DNA from: Sphingomonadales bacterium
GTDB taxonomy: Bacteria; Pseudomonadota; Alphaproteobacteria; Sphingomonadales; Sphingomonadaceae
NCBI GenBank assembly: GCA_013298745.1
Contig: JAAFIT010000157.1
Coordinates: 1 to 6,242 of the forward strand
Direction of reading: 5' to 3'
DNA length: 6,242 nucleotides
Positions 1 through 6,242 of the stretch are shown one piece after another. The notes under the pieces are model-generated. The model did not search any database, was not told where the DNA came from, and worked only from the letters and a program-made list of their open reading frames with translations. Position 1 is the first letter of the stretch; each line of letters opens with the position of its first letter. Made by a program: the position numbers and the translations under genes.

Positions 1-2
1 GC

Positions 3-163
<161 letters not shown>

Positions 164-164
<1 letters not shown>

Positions 165-904
165 TGCACGAAACCGACGCGGCGCTGGCAAGGCGCCTGG
201 CAACGCTCGCCGGACAATTGCTGCTGCGCATCCGTGATGACGAAGGCGCCAGTGCCAAGGCGCTTGGCGACGAGGGCGACCGCGCCGCCAATCGCCTGAT
301 TCTGGACGCCCTGCGCCTCGCGCGGCCCGATGATGCGATCCTGTCCGAGGAGGAAGCCGCCGATCCGGCACGGCTCAAGGCCAGGCGCATCTGGATCATC
401 GACCCGCTCGACGGCACCCGCGAATATGGCGAGCGCCGCGACGATTGGGCGGTGCATGTCGGCCTCGCCATCGACGGCGTCGCCAGCGAGGGCGCGGTGG
501 CGCTGCCGGCGATGCAGGCGTGTTTCTGCACCGCCAATCCGCCCGCGCTGGCGCCCGAAAGCCGCCCGCTGCGGATGCTGGTCAGCCGCACCCGCCCCGC
601 CGCCGAAGCGCTCGCCGTCGCCAAGGCGCTGGGCGCCGAACTGGTGCCGATGGGCAGCGCCGGCGCCAAGGCGATGGCGGTGCTGCGTGGCGAGGCGGAT
701 ATCTATCTCCACACCGGCGGCCAATATGAATGGGACAATTGCGCGCCGGCCGCCGTGGCGCTCGCCGCCGGGCTGCACGCCAGCCGCGTCGACGGGTCAC
801 CGCTGGTTTACAACCGCGCCGATCCCTTGCTGCCCGACCTGTTGATCTGCCACAAATCCCGCGCTGCCGAGGTGCTGGCGCTGGTGGCGCGCGGATCGAT
901 CTGA
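164..904 (+). CDS. cysQ: 3'(2'),5'-bisphosphate nucleotidase CysQ
   Basis: A 246-residue inositol-monophosphatase-fold enzyme that hydrolyses 3'-phosphoadenosine 5'-phosphate (PAP) to AMP, clearing the by-product of PAPS-dependent reactions. The metal-binding signatures are visible: SEEE at residues 61-64, DPLDGT at 80-85, and WDN at 190-192, whose Asp is the third metal-site motif of the superfamily. DPLDGTREY, with R-E rather than N-F after the T, favours CysQ over inositol monophosphatase (SuhB). The length fits the family. The ATG at 164 overlaps the stop of the APS kinase gene by one base and has AGGA at 154-157, six bases upstream. A TTG codon at 161 could extend the protein by one residue but is less likely. 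Pairing a PAPS producer with a PAP remover is a coherent operon. Cytoplasmic. Confidence 0.94.
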
Positions 905-915
905 TTACAACAGCG

Positions 916-937
916 GCGGCGGAAGGCCGCGCGTTTT
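916..937 (+). terminator. Weak candidate intrinsic terminator after cysQ
   Basis: GCGGC (916-920) pairs with GCCGC (926-930) around the loop GGAAG, and GCG plus four Ts (934-937) follows. The stem is only 5 bp and the T tract is short and does not abut the stem, so this is suggestive rather than convincing. Its position 11 bases after the cysQ stop fits the end of the sulfate-activation operon. Confidence 0.35.
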
Positions 938-979
938 GGCTTCACAGACGATAGTGTTGCCAATAGATCAGGCAGTGTT

Positions 980-983
980 GGAG
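980..983 (+). promoter_or_regulatory. Ribosome binding site that decides the start of the small membrane protein
   Basis: GGAG lies nine bases before the ATG at 993. The alternative in-frame TTG at 936 has no comparable purine-rich site and would put 19 extra residues before the membrane segment. The ATG at 993 is therefore preferred. Confidence 0.55.
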
Positions 984-992
984 TTTGCCCCC

Positions 993-1457
993 ATGGATGC
1001 AACAATCATCGCTGCCCTGGTGGCTGCCGTGGTCGCGCTGTTTACCGGTCTTGTCACCGCGCTGGTGACGCTTTGGGTCGCTCGACAGCGCGGCGTTATC
1101 GATCAGGATCTTCAGGCGCGGCTGAAGATCGCCGAGGCGCGCTTCCCGGCCTATACGGCCATCTGGCAATGCATGGCGCCGCTGAGCATGCGAGCGGCAA
1201 CGCCGCTGACCGAGGACGCCCGGTCTGAATTGCGCCACGCGTTTCGAACCGCGTTTTACGACAAGGGTGCCGGCCTTGTGCTGTCGCGTGCTGCACTCAG
1301 GGACTATCTCGCTGCGATGGACGTGCTTGATCGACAACACAGCAGCGATGCTGAAATCCGCACCGCCTTCAGCACGTTGCGAACCCAGATGAAAACTGAT
1401 CTTGCCATCTACACAGACGATGAAGCGCGTACGCCCGTTCGTGATCAGCGGACGTGA
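993..1457 (+). CDS. Small membrane-anchored protein of unknown function
   Basis: A 154-residue protein that I do not recognise. Residues 1-31 form one hydrophobic helix starting MDATIIAALVAAVVALFTG and ending before the basic ARQRG, which predicts an N-terminal anchor with the remainder in the cytoplasm by the positive-inside rule. The soluble part is mostly helical and charged, with a segment ARLKIAEARFPAYTAIWQ just after the anchor. Small single-pass proteins with a helical region of the type 'K/R-x-x-x-Y-x-x-LW' are common as bacterial hypotheticals. A TTG at 936 could add 19 residues, but ATG 993 has a good GGAG site. Base composition is unlike the neighbours: 65 G+C in the 120 bases 1321-1440, against 93 of 120 in 481-600 of cysQ. 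This suggests later acquisition or weak codon selection. It is preceded by a candidate terminator and followed by a gap of about 100 bases, so it may be its own transcription unit. Confidence 0.7.
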   Translation: MDATIIAALVAAVVALFTGLVTALVTLWVARQRGVIDQDLQARLKIAEARFPAYTAIWQCMAPLSMRAATPLTEDARSELRHAFRTAFYDKGAGLVLSRAALRDYLAAMDVLDRQHSSDAEIRTAFSTLRTQMKTDLAIYTDDEARTPVRDQRT

Positions 1458-1544
1458 CCAGATTGAAAGTCTCATCCGACCCGAATCCCGGCGCCCGTCT
1501 GTCGTCACCACAGCTTGATCCGATCCGCATCGATGGCCGCCACC

Positions 1545-1549
1545 GAGGG
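1545..1549 (+). promoter_or_regulatory. Ribosome binding site favouring the ATG at 1560
   Basis: GAGGG ends ten bases before the ATG at 1560. The other in-frame candidates, TTG 1515 and ATG 1533, have no clear purine-rich site in front. The spacing is slightly long, so the choice is tentative. Confidence 0.4.
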
Positions 1550-1559
1550 CTTGCACGCG

Positions 1560-2702
1560 ATGCCGACCTTGGCTGACGTGCCACGGCCACTGGCGGTGAT
1601 GGTGCCGCTGCACAGCTTCGCCCCCGGCGGGGTGGAGCGGGTGGCGCTGCGGCTTTGTGGCGCCTGGGCCCGCGATCCGGGGCTGGACGTGCAACTGGTG
1701 ATCGGGCGGGACAGCGGCGCGATGCGCGGTGAGGCCCCCGCCGGCGTGCCGCTCCACATCACCCCGGAACCCTTTCCCACGGCATCCTGGGAAAGTCTGT
1801 GGATGATCCTGACGCTGCCCGGCCATATCCGCCGGCTGCGCCCCGATGTGATCTTCGCTGCCGGCAACACCTATGCGATCATTGCGGTGATGATGAAGCT
1901 GCGCTTCGGACGCCGCTGTCCACCAGTTGTGCTGAAGATTTCCAATGATCTGGTGCGCCGCGATATGTCAGCCCTGGTCCGCTGGGGCTATCGCCGCTGG
2001 CTGCGCATCCAGGGACGAATGATCGAGCATGCCACCGGGCTTGCCGAGCCGATGCGCGCCGAAATCGCCGCGTTCATGAAGATGCCCGATGAACGCATCC
2101 ATGTCGTCGATGATCCGGCGCTGGCGGCGCATGATCTGGCGGCGCTGTCGGCCATCGGCGCGGCGCGGCAGCCGAGTGGCGGCCCCGGCCGCCACTATGT
2201 CGGCATCGGGCGGCTGGCGAAGCAGAAGAACTGGCCACTGCTGCTCAACGCCTTTGCCAAAATCGCTGGTCGCGATGATCGGTTGACGATCCTGGGTGAA
2301 GGCGCCGAGCGACCACGGCTAGAGGCGCTTGCTGCCAGCCTCGGCATCGCCGATCGGCTGGCGCTGCCCGGCCATGGTGCCGCGGCGCCGGTGCTCGCGG
2401 CGGGCGATGTCTATGTCATGTCATCGGATTTCGAAGGCGTGCCGGCGGTGATTATCGAAGCGCTGGCGGCCGGGCTTCCGGTGGTGTCCACCGATTGCAG
2501 CGTCTCGATGGCCAGCCTCGTCGGCGATTTCGGCCGGCTGGTGCCGGTGGGGGATGCAGCGGCCCTCGCGGCTGCGATGGCAGCGCAGGCGCCGCTATCC
2601 CCCGAAGCACGGGCAGCCGCGGCCGAAGCGATGGCCCGCTTCACCGTCGAACGCGCGGCGGGTGCTTATGCTGCGCTTTTTCGGCGCGCTGCCGCGGTGT
2701 GA
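1560..2702 (+). CDS. Glycosyltransferase, GT4 family (GT-B fold)
   Basis: A 380-residue retaining glycosyltransferase of the GT4/'group 1' type, expected to move a sugar from a nucleotide-sugar to a lipid-linked or envelope acceptor at the cytoplasmic face of the inner membrane. The N-terminal Rossmann domain carries the PGGVE loop (G23-G24-V25-E26). The C-terminal donor-binding domain begins at GIGRLAKQKNWPLL, where R218 and K223 sit where the family contacts the donor diphosphate. The EX7E motif is E292-GVPAVII-E300, followed by ALAAGLPVVSTD. No signal peptide is present. Start: ATG 1560 was chosen for its GAGGG site and because the fold begins soon after it; ATG 1533 (389 aa) and TTG 1515 (395 aa) remain possible. 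The donor and acceptor cannot be read from sequence. A basic, aromatic region near residues 140-155 (WGYRRWLRIQGR) may help membrane association. It leads the cluster that ends with another GT4 enzyme. The stop is in the same reading frame as the next gene. Confidence 0.88.
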   Translation: MPTLADVPRPLAVMVPLHSFAPGGVERVALRLCGAWARDPGLDVQLVIGRDSGAMRGEAPAGVPLHITPEPFPTASWESLWMILTLPGHIRRLRPDVIFAAGNTYAIIAVMMKLRFGRRCPPVVLKISNDLVRRDMSALVRWGYRRWLRIQGRMIEHATGLAEPMRAEIAAFMKMPDERIHVVDDPALAAHDLAALSAIGAARQPSGGPGRHYVGIGRLAKQKNWPLLLNAFAKIAGRDDRLTILGEGAERPRLEALAASLGIADRLALPGHGAAAPVLAAGDVYVMSSDFEGVPAVIIEALAAGLPVVSTDCSVSMASLVGDFGRLVPVGDAAALAAAMAAQAPLSPEARAAAAEAMARFTVERAAGAYAALFRRAAAV

Positions 2703-2757
2703 CACACGGCTGTTCATCCTGGCGCAACGCGTCGGCGACTATCGGCGGGATGGAACC

Positions 2758-2808
2758 GCAGGGCTGAACGGTCGTTAAAATGCCATATTGGTCGCCTAAC
2801 AGCCCTGC
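2758..2808. repeat. 9-bp perfect inverted repeat with a 33-base spacer
   Basis: GCAGGGCTG at 2758-2766 is the exact reverse complement of CAGCCCTGC at 2800-2808. The spacer is richer in A/T than its surroundings and holds TAAAAT (2776-2781), one mismatch from a -10 box, and GGTCG twice (2770-2774 and 2790-2794). No good -35 box lies at the right distance. It could be an operator, a long-loop RNA structure in the leader of the membrane protein gene, or chance. There is no T tract after it, so an intrinsic terminator is unlikely. Confidence 0.5.
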
Positions 2809-2873
2809 CATCGTTGCACCTGTGGAACCCCTGCCCCTTGTACAATCTCTCCGCCAGCACTGACCGGACGCCT

Positions 2874-3770
2874 GTGTCGTCCGTGACCGGCGTCGCGCCA
2901 GCGCCGTTGGCGCATAGCGACCGCGGCTGGACCTGGTGGGCAGGTGCCGCCTTCTCGGTCGCCATTCTGGTTGCCGTGCTCTGGCAGGTGCGCAGCGTCA
3001 GCATCACCGAAATGGTCGCGCTGGTGCCGCGCACGCCGGGCTTCTGGCTGGCGTTTCTTGCTGCCTATTTTTCGGCGCCGCTGATGGATTGGCTGATCTT
3101 CCGGCGGCTGTGGAAGATCCCGGCGGACGGCTTTGCCGCGCTGCTGAGGAAACTGATCGGCAATGAACTGCTGCTCGGCTATATCGGCGAAGTCTATTTC
3201 TATACCTGGGCGCGCCGCCGGACCGGCATGACGACCGCCCCTTTCGGCGCGATCAAGGATGTTGCCATCCTGTCGGCGCTGATGGGCAATGTCGTGACGT
3301 TGGTGATGCTGGTACTGGCGGCACCTCTGCTCTCGACCATGCGTTTTGGCATCGATGCCGAAACCTTCATCGCCTCCATCGCCGTCGTGCTGGTCACGTC
3401 GAGCGCCATGCTGCTGTTCCGCCGCAAGCTGTTCAGCCTGCCGGCCAACGAACTGCGCTTCGTTTCGGGCATGCACCTGGTGCGCATCGGGCTGACCACC
3501 GGCTTCAACGCGCTCGCCTGGCACCTCGTGTTGCCCGAAGTCGGCATGCAATGGTGGCTGCTGCTGTCGGCGCTGCGGCTGCTGCTGTCGCGCCTGCCGC
3601 TGCTGCCCAACAAGGATATCGTCTTTGCCGGGCTGGCGGTGTTCCTGATCGGCCATGACGTGCAGATCGGCGCGCTGATGACGATGATGGCGAGCCTGAT
3701 CCTCGGCACCCATATCCTCGTCGGCCTCGGCCTCGTCGCCAGCGATCTCAACGGCTGGCGGCGCAAGTGA
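2874..3770 (+). CDS. Polytopic membrane protein, divergent LPG-synthase-TM / flippase-like family
   Basis: An inner-membrane protein of 298 residues with about seven or eight hydrophobic segments (roughly residues 22-37, 57-76, 131-152, 164-181, 201-220, 226-245, 248-260, 264-288). The stretch GYIGEVYFYTWARRRTG (from about residue 102), then KD at 128-129 before the next helix, resembles the 'GE-V-x-R-x-x-x-x-A-R-R-x-G' segment of the lysylphosphatidylglycerol synthase TM/UPF0104/AglD superfamily. Members are linked to lipid flipping or lipid-linked glycan transfer. PNKD near residue 245 stands where that family often has PG-x-x-G-x-x-E, so this copy is divergent. The assignment comes from pattern memory, and a plain unknown membrane protein is the alternative. 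The start is uncertain: the frame is open back to 2703 with no ATG; TTG 2814, TTG 2838, GTG 2874 and GTG 2883 are candidates. GTG 2874 was preferred for a weak GGA five bases upstream. The TGA overlaps the next GTG (GTGA), implying coupling. Confidence 0.8.
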   Translation: MSSVTGVAPAPLAHSDRGWTWWAGAAFSVAILVAVLWQVRSVSITEMVALVPRTPGFWLAFLAAYFSAPLMDWLIFRRLWKIPADGFAALLRKLIGNELLLGYIGEVYFYTWARRRTGMTTAPFGAIKDVAILSALMGNVVTLVMLVLAAPLLSTMRFGIDAETFIASIAVVLVTSSAMLLFRRKLFSLPANELRFVSGMHLVRIGLTTGFNALAWHLVLPEVGMQWWLLLSALRLLLSRLPLLPNKDIVFAGLAVFLIGHDVQIGALMTMMASLILGTHILVGLGLVASDLNGWRRK

Positions 3771-4312
3771 AGCGCGCGTTTGCGGTGCTGCTGGGGCTGG
3801 CTTTGCCAGCGCCACTGCTGGCGGCGTCGCCTCCAGGCTACATCCCCTCCACCCCCGATCTCGGCAAGGCGGAGGCGCAGTGCCGCCCGAACGAAGCGGG
3901 CCCTGCAGTGCTGGTGCTTGCCACCGGCCTCAAGGACCGCAAGGGCAAGCTCAAGGCCGAATTATACCCGGCCAATGAGGAGGATTTCCTCGCCGATGAC
4001 AATGTGCTGATCATGGCCGGCAAGCCGTTCCGCCGCGTCGAGATGGCGGTGCCGCCGTCAGGCCCGGTGCAATTGTGCATCCGCGTGCCCGGCCCCGGCA
4101 ATTATGCGCTGATCCTGCTGCATGACCGCGATTCGAACCGCAAGTTCGGGCTTTCCACCGATGGCATCGCCTTTTCCAACAACCCCAAGCTCGGCCTGTC
4201 GAAGCCCAAGGCAGAAGCGGTCACCTTCAAGGCCGGCTCCGGGCTGACAACCGAAACACTGCGGCTCAATTATCGGCGCGGCTTGTTCAGTTTCGGGCCC
4301 GTCGATAAATAG
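3767..4312 (+). CDS. Secreted DUF2141 domain protein
   Basis: A 181-residue exported protein. MKRAFAVLLGLALPAPLLAA is a standard Sec signal peptide with cleavage near residues 19-20, leaving a periplasmic or outer-surface mature form. The body fits DUF2141: VLVLATGLKDRKGKLKAELY near residues 49-68, then PGPGNYALILLHDRDSNRKF near 107-127 and GIAFSNNP after it. The HDRDSNRK loop (H119 to K126) matches the acidic HDxDxNxK turn typical of the family. Two cysteines (C39 and C104) could form a disulfide. The biochemical role of DUF2141 is not established; an immunoglobulin-like beta fold is expected. The GTG start overlaps the stop of the membrane protein by four bases, and the following glycosyltransferase starts six bases after this stop. 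The context suggests a periplasmic partner in envelope glycan or lipid biogenesis, but that is inference. Confidence 0.88.
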   Translation: MKRAFAVLLGLALPAPLLAASPPGYIPSTPDLGKAEAQCRPNEAGPAVLVLATGLKDRKGKLKAELYPANEEDFLADDNVLIMAGKPFRRVEMAVPPSGPVQLCIRVPGPGNYALILLHDRDSNRKFGLSTDGIAFSNNPKLGLSKPKAEAVTFKAGSGLTTETLRLNYRRGLFSFGPVDK

Positions 4313-4318
4313 CCCGTT

Positions 4319-5485
4319 GTGCATATTGTTGATATCTCGGCGCTCTACTCACCCGATGGCGGCGGCATTCGCACCTACACCCGCCGCAAGCTCGCCATCG
4401 CCGACCGGCTCGGCAAGCGGCTTACCGTTGTCGTTCCGGGCGCCGAGGCGTCGACCGAATATTTCGGCGCCTCGCGGCTGATCTCCATCCCGTCGCCGCG
4501 GTTTCCGCTCGATCGCAATTATTTCTACTTCGAAAGCGACGAGATCATCCACGCGGCGCTCGATGCCGAGGCCCCGGATTTCATCGAAGCGTCGTCGCCC
4601 TGGGGCAGCGCCACGGCTGTCGCCGAATGGCCAGGCCAGGCGCCGCGGGCGCTGGTGATGCACGCCGATCCGCTGTCGGCGCACGCCTATCGCTGGCTGG
4701 AGAATATCGTCAGCCGCCGCACCATCGATCGCGGCTTTGATTGGTTCTGGCGGCATCTGCGCCGCCTGGACGAAGCCTTTGATATCGTCATCTGTGCATC
4801 GCCAAGCTATGCCAATCGCCTTGCCGATGGCGGGTTGAAGCGCACCGCGATCCTGCCGATGGGGGTGGAGCCGCGGCTGTTCTCGCCCGAACTGCGCGAT
4901 GCCGCGTTGCGCCAGCAGTTGCTCGACGCGTGCAGCATGCCCGAAAGCGCCACGCTGCTGCTCGGCGTCGGGCGACTGTCGGCCGAAAAGCGCTGGCCCA
5001 TGCTGATCGCCGGCGCCACAGCGGCGGGCTACAGCCGCCCGCTCGGCATGGTCATCGTCGGGGTCGGGCAAGGCAAGGCAGCGGTGGTGCGCGCCATTGG
5101 CGAGAACCCGCATATCCAGCTGCTGGCGCCGATCAGCGACCGGCAGGAAATCGCCCGGCTTTATGCCAGCGCCGATCTGCTGATCGCCGGATCGGGCGCC
5201 GAAACCTTCGGCATGGTGATGGCCGAAGCGCGCGCCTCGGGCCTGCCGATCATCGTTCCCGATGAAGGCGCCGCCTTTGATCAACTGATTCCCGGCGCCG
5301 GCCTCGCCTATGAATCGGGCGATGCCGCGAGCGTTGCGGTGACGATCGGCGCGGCGATTGCCCAGCGCGAGGCCTTGCGCGCCGGCGCGGTGGCCGGGGC
5401 CGGTGATGTGCCGACGATGGACATGCATTTCGCCAATCTGTTCGCCACCTATGACCGGATTGCCGCCGATCGTGCTGCCGCCTGA
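4319..5485 (+). CDS. Glycosyltransferase, GT4 family (MgtA/SqdX-like architecture)
   Basis: A 388-residue GT-B glycosyltransferase. The N-terminal domain opens MHIVDISALYSPDGGGIRTY, with the glycine loop G14-G15-G16 that places the donor. LPMGVEPRLFSP marks the linker between domains. The C-terminal domain starts at GVGRLSAEKRWPML, with R219 and K224 at the donor-phosphate positions, and has the EX7E motif E295-TFGMVMA-E303 followed by ARASGLPIIVPD. The overall pattern resembles enzymes that glycosylate lipids, such as GDP-mannose-dependent MgtA and sulfoquinovosyl transferase SqdX, but the donor cannot be assigned. It is about as long as the other GT4 enzyme of the cluster yet clearly a different subfamily, so two successive sugar additions are likely. 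Start: GTG 4319, six bases after the DUF2141 stop; no clear Shine-Dalgarno site precedes it, so re-initiation from the upstream gene is plausible. No signal peptide; cytoplasmic or peripheral to the inner membrane. Confidence 0.9.
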   Translation: MHIVDISALYSPDGGGIRTYTRRKLAIADRLGKRLTVVVPGAEASTEYFGASRLISIPSPRFPLDRNYFYFESDEIIHAALDAEAPDFIEASSPWGSATAVAEWPGQAPRALVMHADPLSAHAYRWLENIVSRRTIDRGFDWFWRHLRRLDEAFDIVICASPSYANRLADGGLKRTAILPMGVEPRLFSPELRDAALRQQLLDACSMPESATLLLGVGRLSAEKRWPMLIAGATAAGYSRPLGMVIVGVGQGKAAVVRAIGENPHIQLLAPISDRQEIARLYASADLLIAGSGAETFGMVMAEARASGLPIIVPDEGAAFDQLIPGAGLAYESGDAASVAVTIGAAIAQREALRAGAVAGAGDVPTMDMHFANLFATYDRIAADRAAA

Positions 5486-5562
5486 CAGGCGATCAAAGTT
5501 GCGAGGCTAGGCGACGGGCTGTCGCGCGGTTACCGTTAGGAAAATCAGCCAAGGACTCGCAC

Positions 5563-5913
5563 ATGACCCCGCTCGATCGCTGGCACGCCTATATCAAGTC
5601 GCAGGACCATGCGGCGCTGCTCGACATGCTGCATCCCGATGTGGTGTTCGAAAGCCCGGTGGTGCACACCCCGCAGCGCGGCCGTGACATCACCTACAAA
5701 TATCTCGCCAGCGCCGACAAGGTGCTCGGTGGTCCGGGCTTCAAATATGTCGGCGAATGGACCGGGCCGAACACCGCCATCCTGGAATTCGAAAATGTCA
5801 TCAACGGCATGATCGTCAATTTCAAGGTGATGGTGCGGCCGCTGAAGGCGATCCAGATGGTGCATCAGATGATGGGCGAGATGCTGGCGCAAATGACCGC
5901 GAAAGCGAGCTGA
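5563..5913 (+). CDS. NTF2/SnoaL-like small protein
   Basis: A 116-residue protein of the nuclear transport factor 2-like (cone-shaped alpha+beta barrel) superfamily. Visible in order are the N-terminal helix DRWHAYIKSQDHAALLDMLH, the short strand pair VVFESPVVHTPQRG (near residues 27-40) that is typical of SnoaL-like proteins, a helix DITYKYLASADKVL, and a beta-rich part (FKYVGEW, AILEFENVING, IVNFKVMVRPL) ending in a methionine-rich helix. The family includes polyketide cyclases, isomerases and many unknowns; no catalytic residue set can be assigned, so function is open. The start is firm: AAGGA at 5551-5555 lies seven bases before the ATG. The 77-base gap after the glycosyltransferase and the strong site suggest separate expression. 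No signal peptide or membrane segment, so cytoplasmic. Confidence 0.87.
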   Translation: MTPLDRWHAYIKSQDHAALLDMLHPDVVFESPVVHTPQRGRDITYKYLASADKVLGGPGFKYVGEWTGPNTAILEFENVINGMIVNFKVMVRPLKAIQMVHQMMGEMLAQMTAKAS

Positions 5914-5924
5914 CAGCGTCATCA

Positions 5925-5939
5925 TCGGGCTTTGCCCGA
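5925..5939 (+). terminator. Short hairpin between the NTF2-like gene and ppc
   Basis: TCGGGC (5925-5930) pairs with GCCCGA (5934-5939) around a TTT loop, a perfect 6-bp stem. It begins 12 bases after the NTF2-like stop. No T tract follows on either strand, so as an intrinsic terminator it is weak; it may only slow polymerase or stabilise the mRNA 3' end. Confidence 0.3.
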
Positions 5940-5987
5940 AACAAATTGCCGCCTATGGTGCATCGCACAATATCAAAGGCTGCACCG

Positions 5988-6242
5988 ATGACCACCGCCA
6001 CCCGCGCCGATGTCCGTTATCTGGGGCGCTTGCTCGGCGATGTCATTCGCACCCAGGACGGGGCGGCGGTGTTCGATGCCATCGAAGGCATTCGCCAGGC
6101 GTCGGTTGCAGCGCACCGCACCCCCGATGCCGCCGCCGTGGCCGCTCTCAGCGACCGGCTCAGCCAGCTCGACCTTGGCGACACGCTGCGCTTCGTCCGC
6201 GGTTTCCTGCTGTTCTCGCTGCTCGCCAACCTTGCGGAGGAT
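5988..6242 (+). CDS. ppc: Phosphoenolpyruvate carboxylase, N-terminal 85 residues; 3' truncated by window end
   Basis: The enzyme adds bicarbonate to phosphoenolpyruvate to give oxaloacetate, refilling the TCA cycle; it is cytoplasmic and usually tetrameric. Only about a tenth of a normal 850-950 residue protein is present, so no catalytic residue is visible. The family N-terminus is recognisable: YLGRLLGDVIRTQDGAAVFD at 11-30, then IEGIRQAS at 32-39, and RFVRGFLLFSLLANLAED at 68-85, matching the 'LG-x-LLG-x-V-I-x-x-Q-G-x-x-x-F/VE-x-IR' and 'F-x-x-F-x-x-L-x-N-AE' pattern of bacterial PEPC. The start is supported by AAAGG at 5975-5979, eight bases before the ATG. The reading frame stays open to the last base. 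A short hairpin at 5925-5939 separates it from the preceding gene, so it probably has its own transcript. Confidence 0.9.
   Translation, partial: MTTATRADVRYLGRLLGDVIRTQDGAAVFDAIEGIRQASVAAHRTPDAAAVAALSDRLSQLDLGDTLRFVRGFLLFSLLANLAED

Noticed and set aside
936..992. TTG-initiated 19-residue extension of the small membrane protein
   Set aside because: No ribosome site in front of the TTG, and the added residues cover the region with the direct repeats; ATG 993 has GGAG at a good distance.
942..1826. Long minus-strand open frame of 294 codons
   Set aside because: It runs opposite to both the small membrane protein and the glycosyltransferase, crosses the non-coding gap between them, and its translation is rich in H, R, Q and G with no recognisable domain, as expected for the antisense of GC-rich genes.
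2796..3815. Minus-strand open frame of 339 codons opposite the membrane protein
   Set aside because: Low-complexity translation dominated by Q, R, H, D and A. The + strand frame has clear membrane helices and tight coupling to the next gene.
4349..5428. Minus-strand open frame of 359 codons opposite the second glycosyltransferase
   Set aside because: The + strand shows complete GT4 motifs; the antisense product has no motif and the composition of a shadow frame.
5511..5535. GCGAC/GTCGC hairpin (5511-5525) and CGGT-T-ACCG dyad (5527-5535) after the second glycosyltransferase
   Set aside because: A 5-bp and a 4-bp stem without a T tract are expected by chance in GC-rich DNA; not strong enough to call a terminator or operator.

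Overview
The window is GC-rich and densely coded, with every supported gene on the + strand. The codon bias, the cysNC-cysQ order, a DUF2141 protein in a glycosyltransferase cluster and a class I-like PEP carboxylase suggest an alphaproteobacterium, most likely a sphingomonad. That placement is inferred from gene content and cannot be proven here.

Layout. (1) Positions 1-904 hold the end of a sulfate-activation operon. The C-terminus of an APS kinase domain, probably a fused CysN/C, overlaps by one base with cysQ, a PAP phosphatase. A short GC hairpin with four Ts follows. (2) Positions 993-1457 hold an unrecognised small protein with one N-terminal membrane segment, in DNA clearly poorer in GC than its surroundings. 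(3) Positions 1560-5485 hold a four-gene cluster: a GT4 glycosyltransferase, a polytopic membrane protein resembling the LPG-synthase-TM/flippase-like superfamily, a secreted DUF2141 protein, and a second GT4 glycosyltransferase. The last three are tightly packed (GTGA overlap, then a 6-base gap), so they are probably co-transcribed. (4) Positions 5563-5913 hold a small NTF2/SnoaL-like protein. (5) From 5988 to the right edge lies the N-terminus of phosphoenolpyruvate carboxylase.

How the genes may work together. CysN/C makes PAPS and CysQ removes the PAP left after PAPS is used. The cluster at 1560-5485 looks like one for building a glycosylated envelope lipid or surface glycan: two sugar transferases, one membrane protein and one exported protein. 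Adjacency to the PAPS genes allows, but does not show, a sulfated product. The NTF2-like protein and PEP carboxylase have their own ribosome binding sites and look like separate units.

I found no mobile element, CRISPR array, tRNA or rRNA, and no clear sign of a wholly new system. The best candidates for a second look are the atypical small membrane protein, the glycosyltransferase/flippase-like/DUF2141 cluster, and a 9-bp inverted repeat in the gap ahead of the membrane protein gene. No gene-free stretch exceeds 300 bases.
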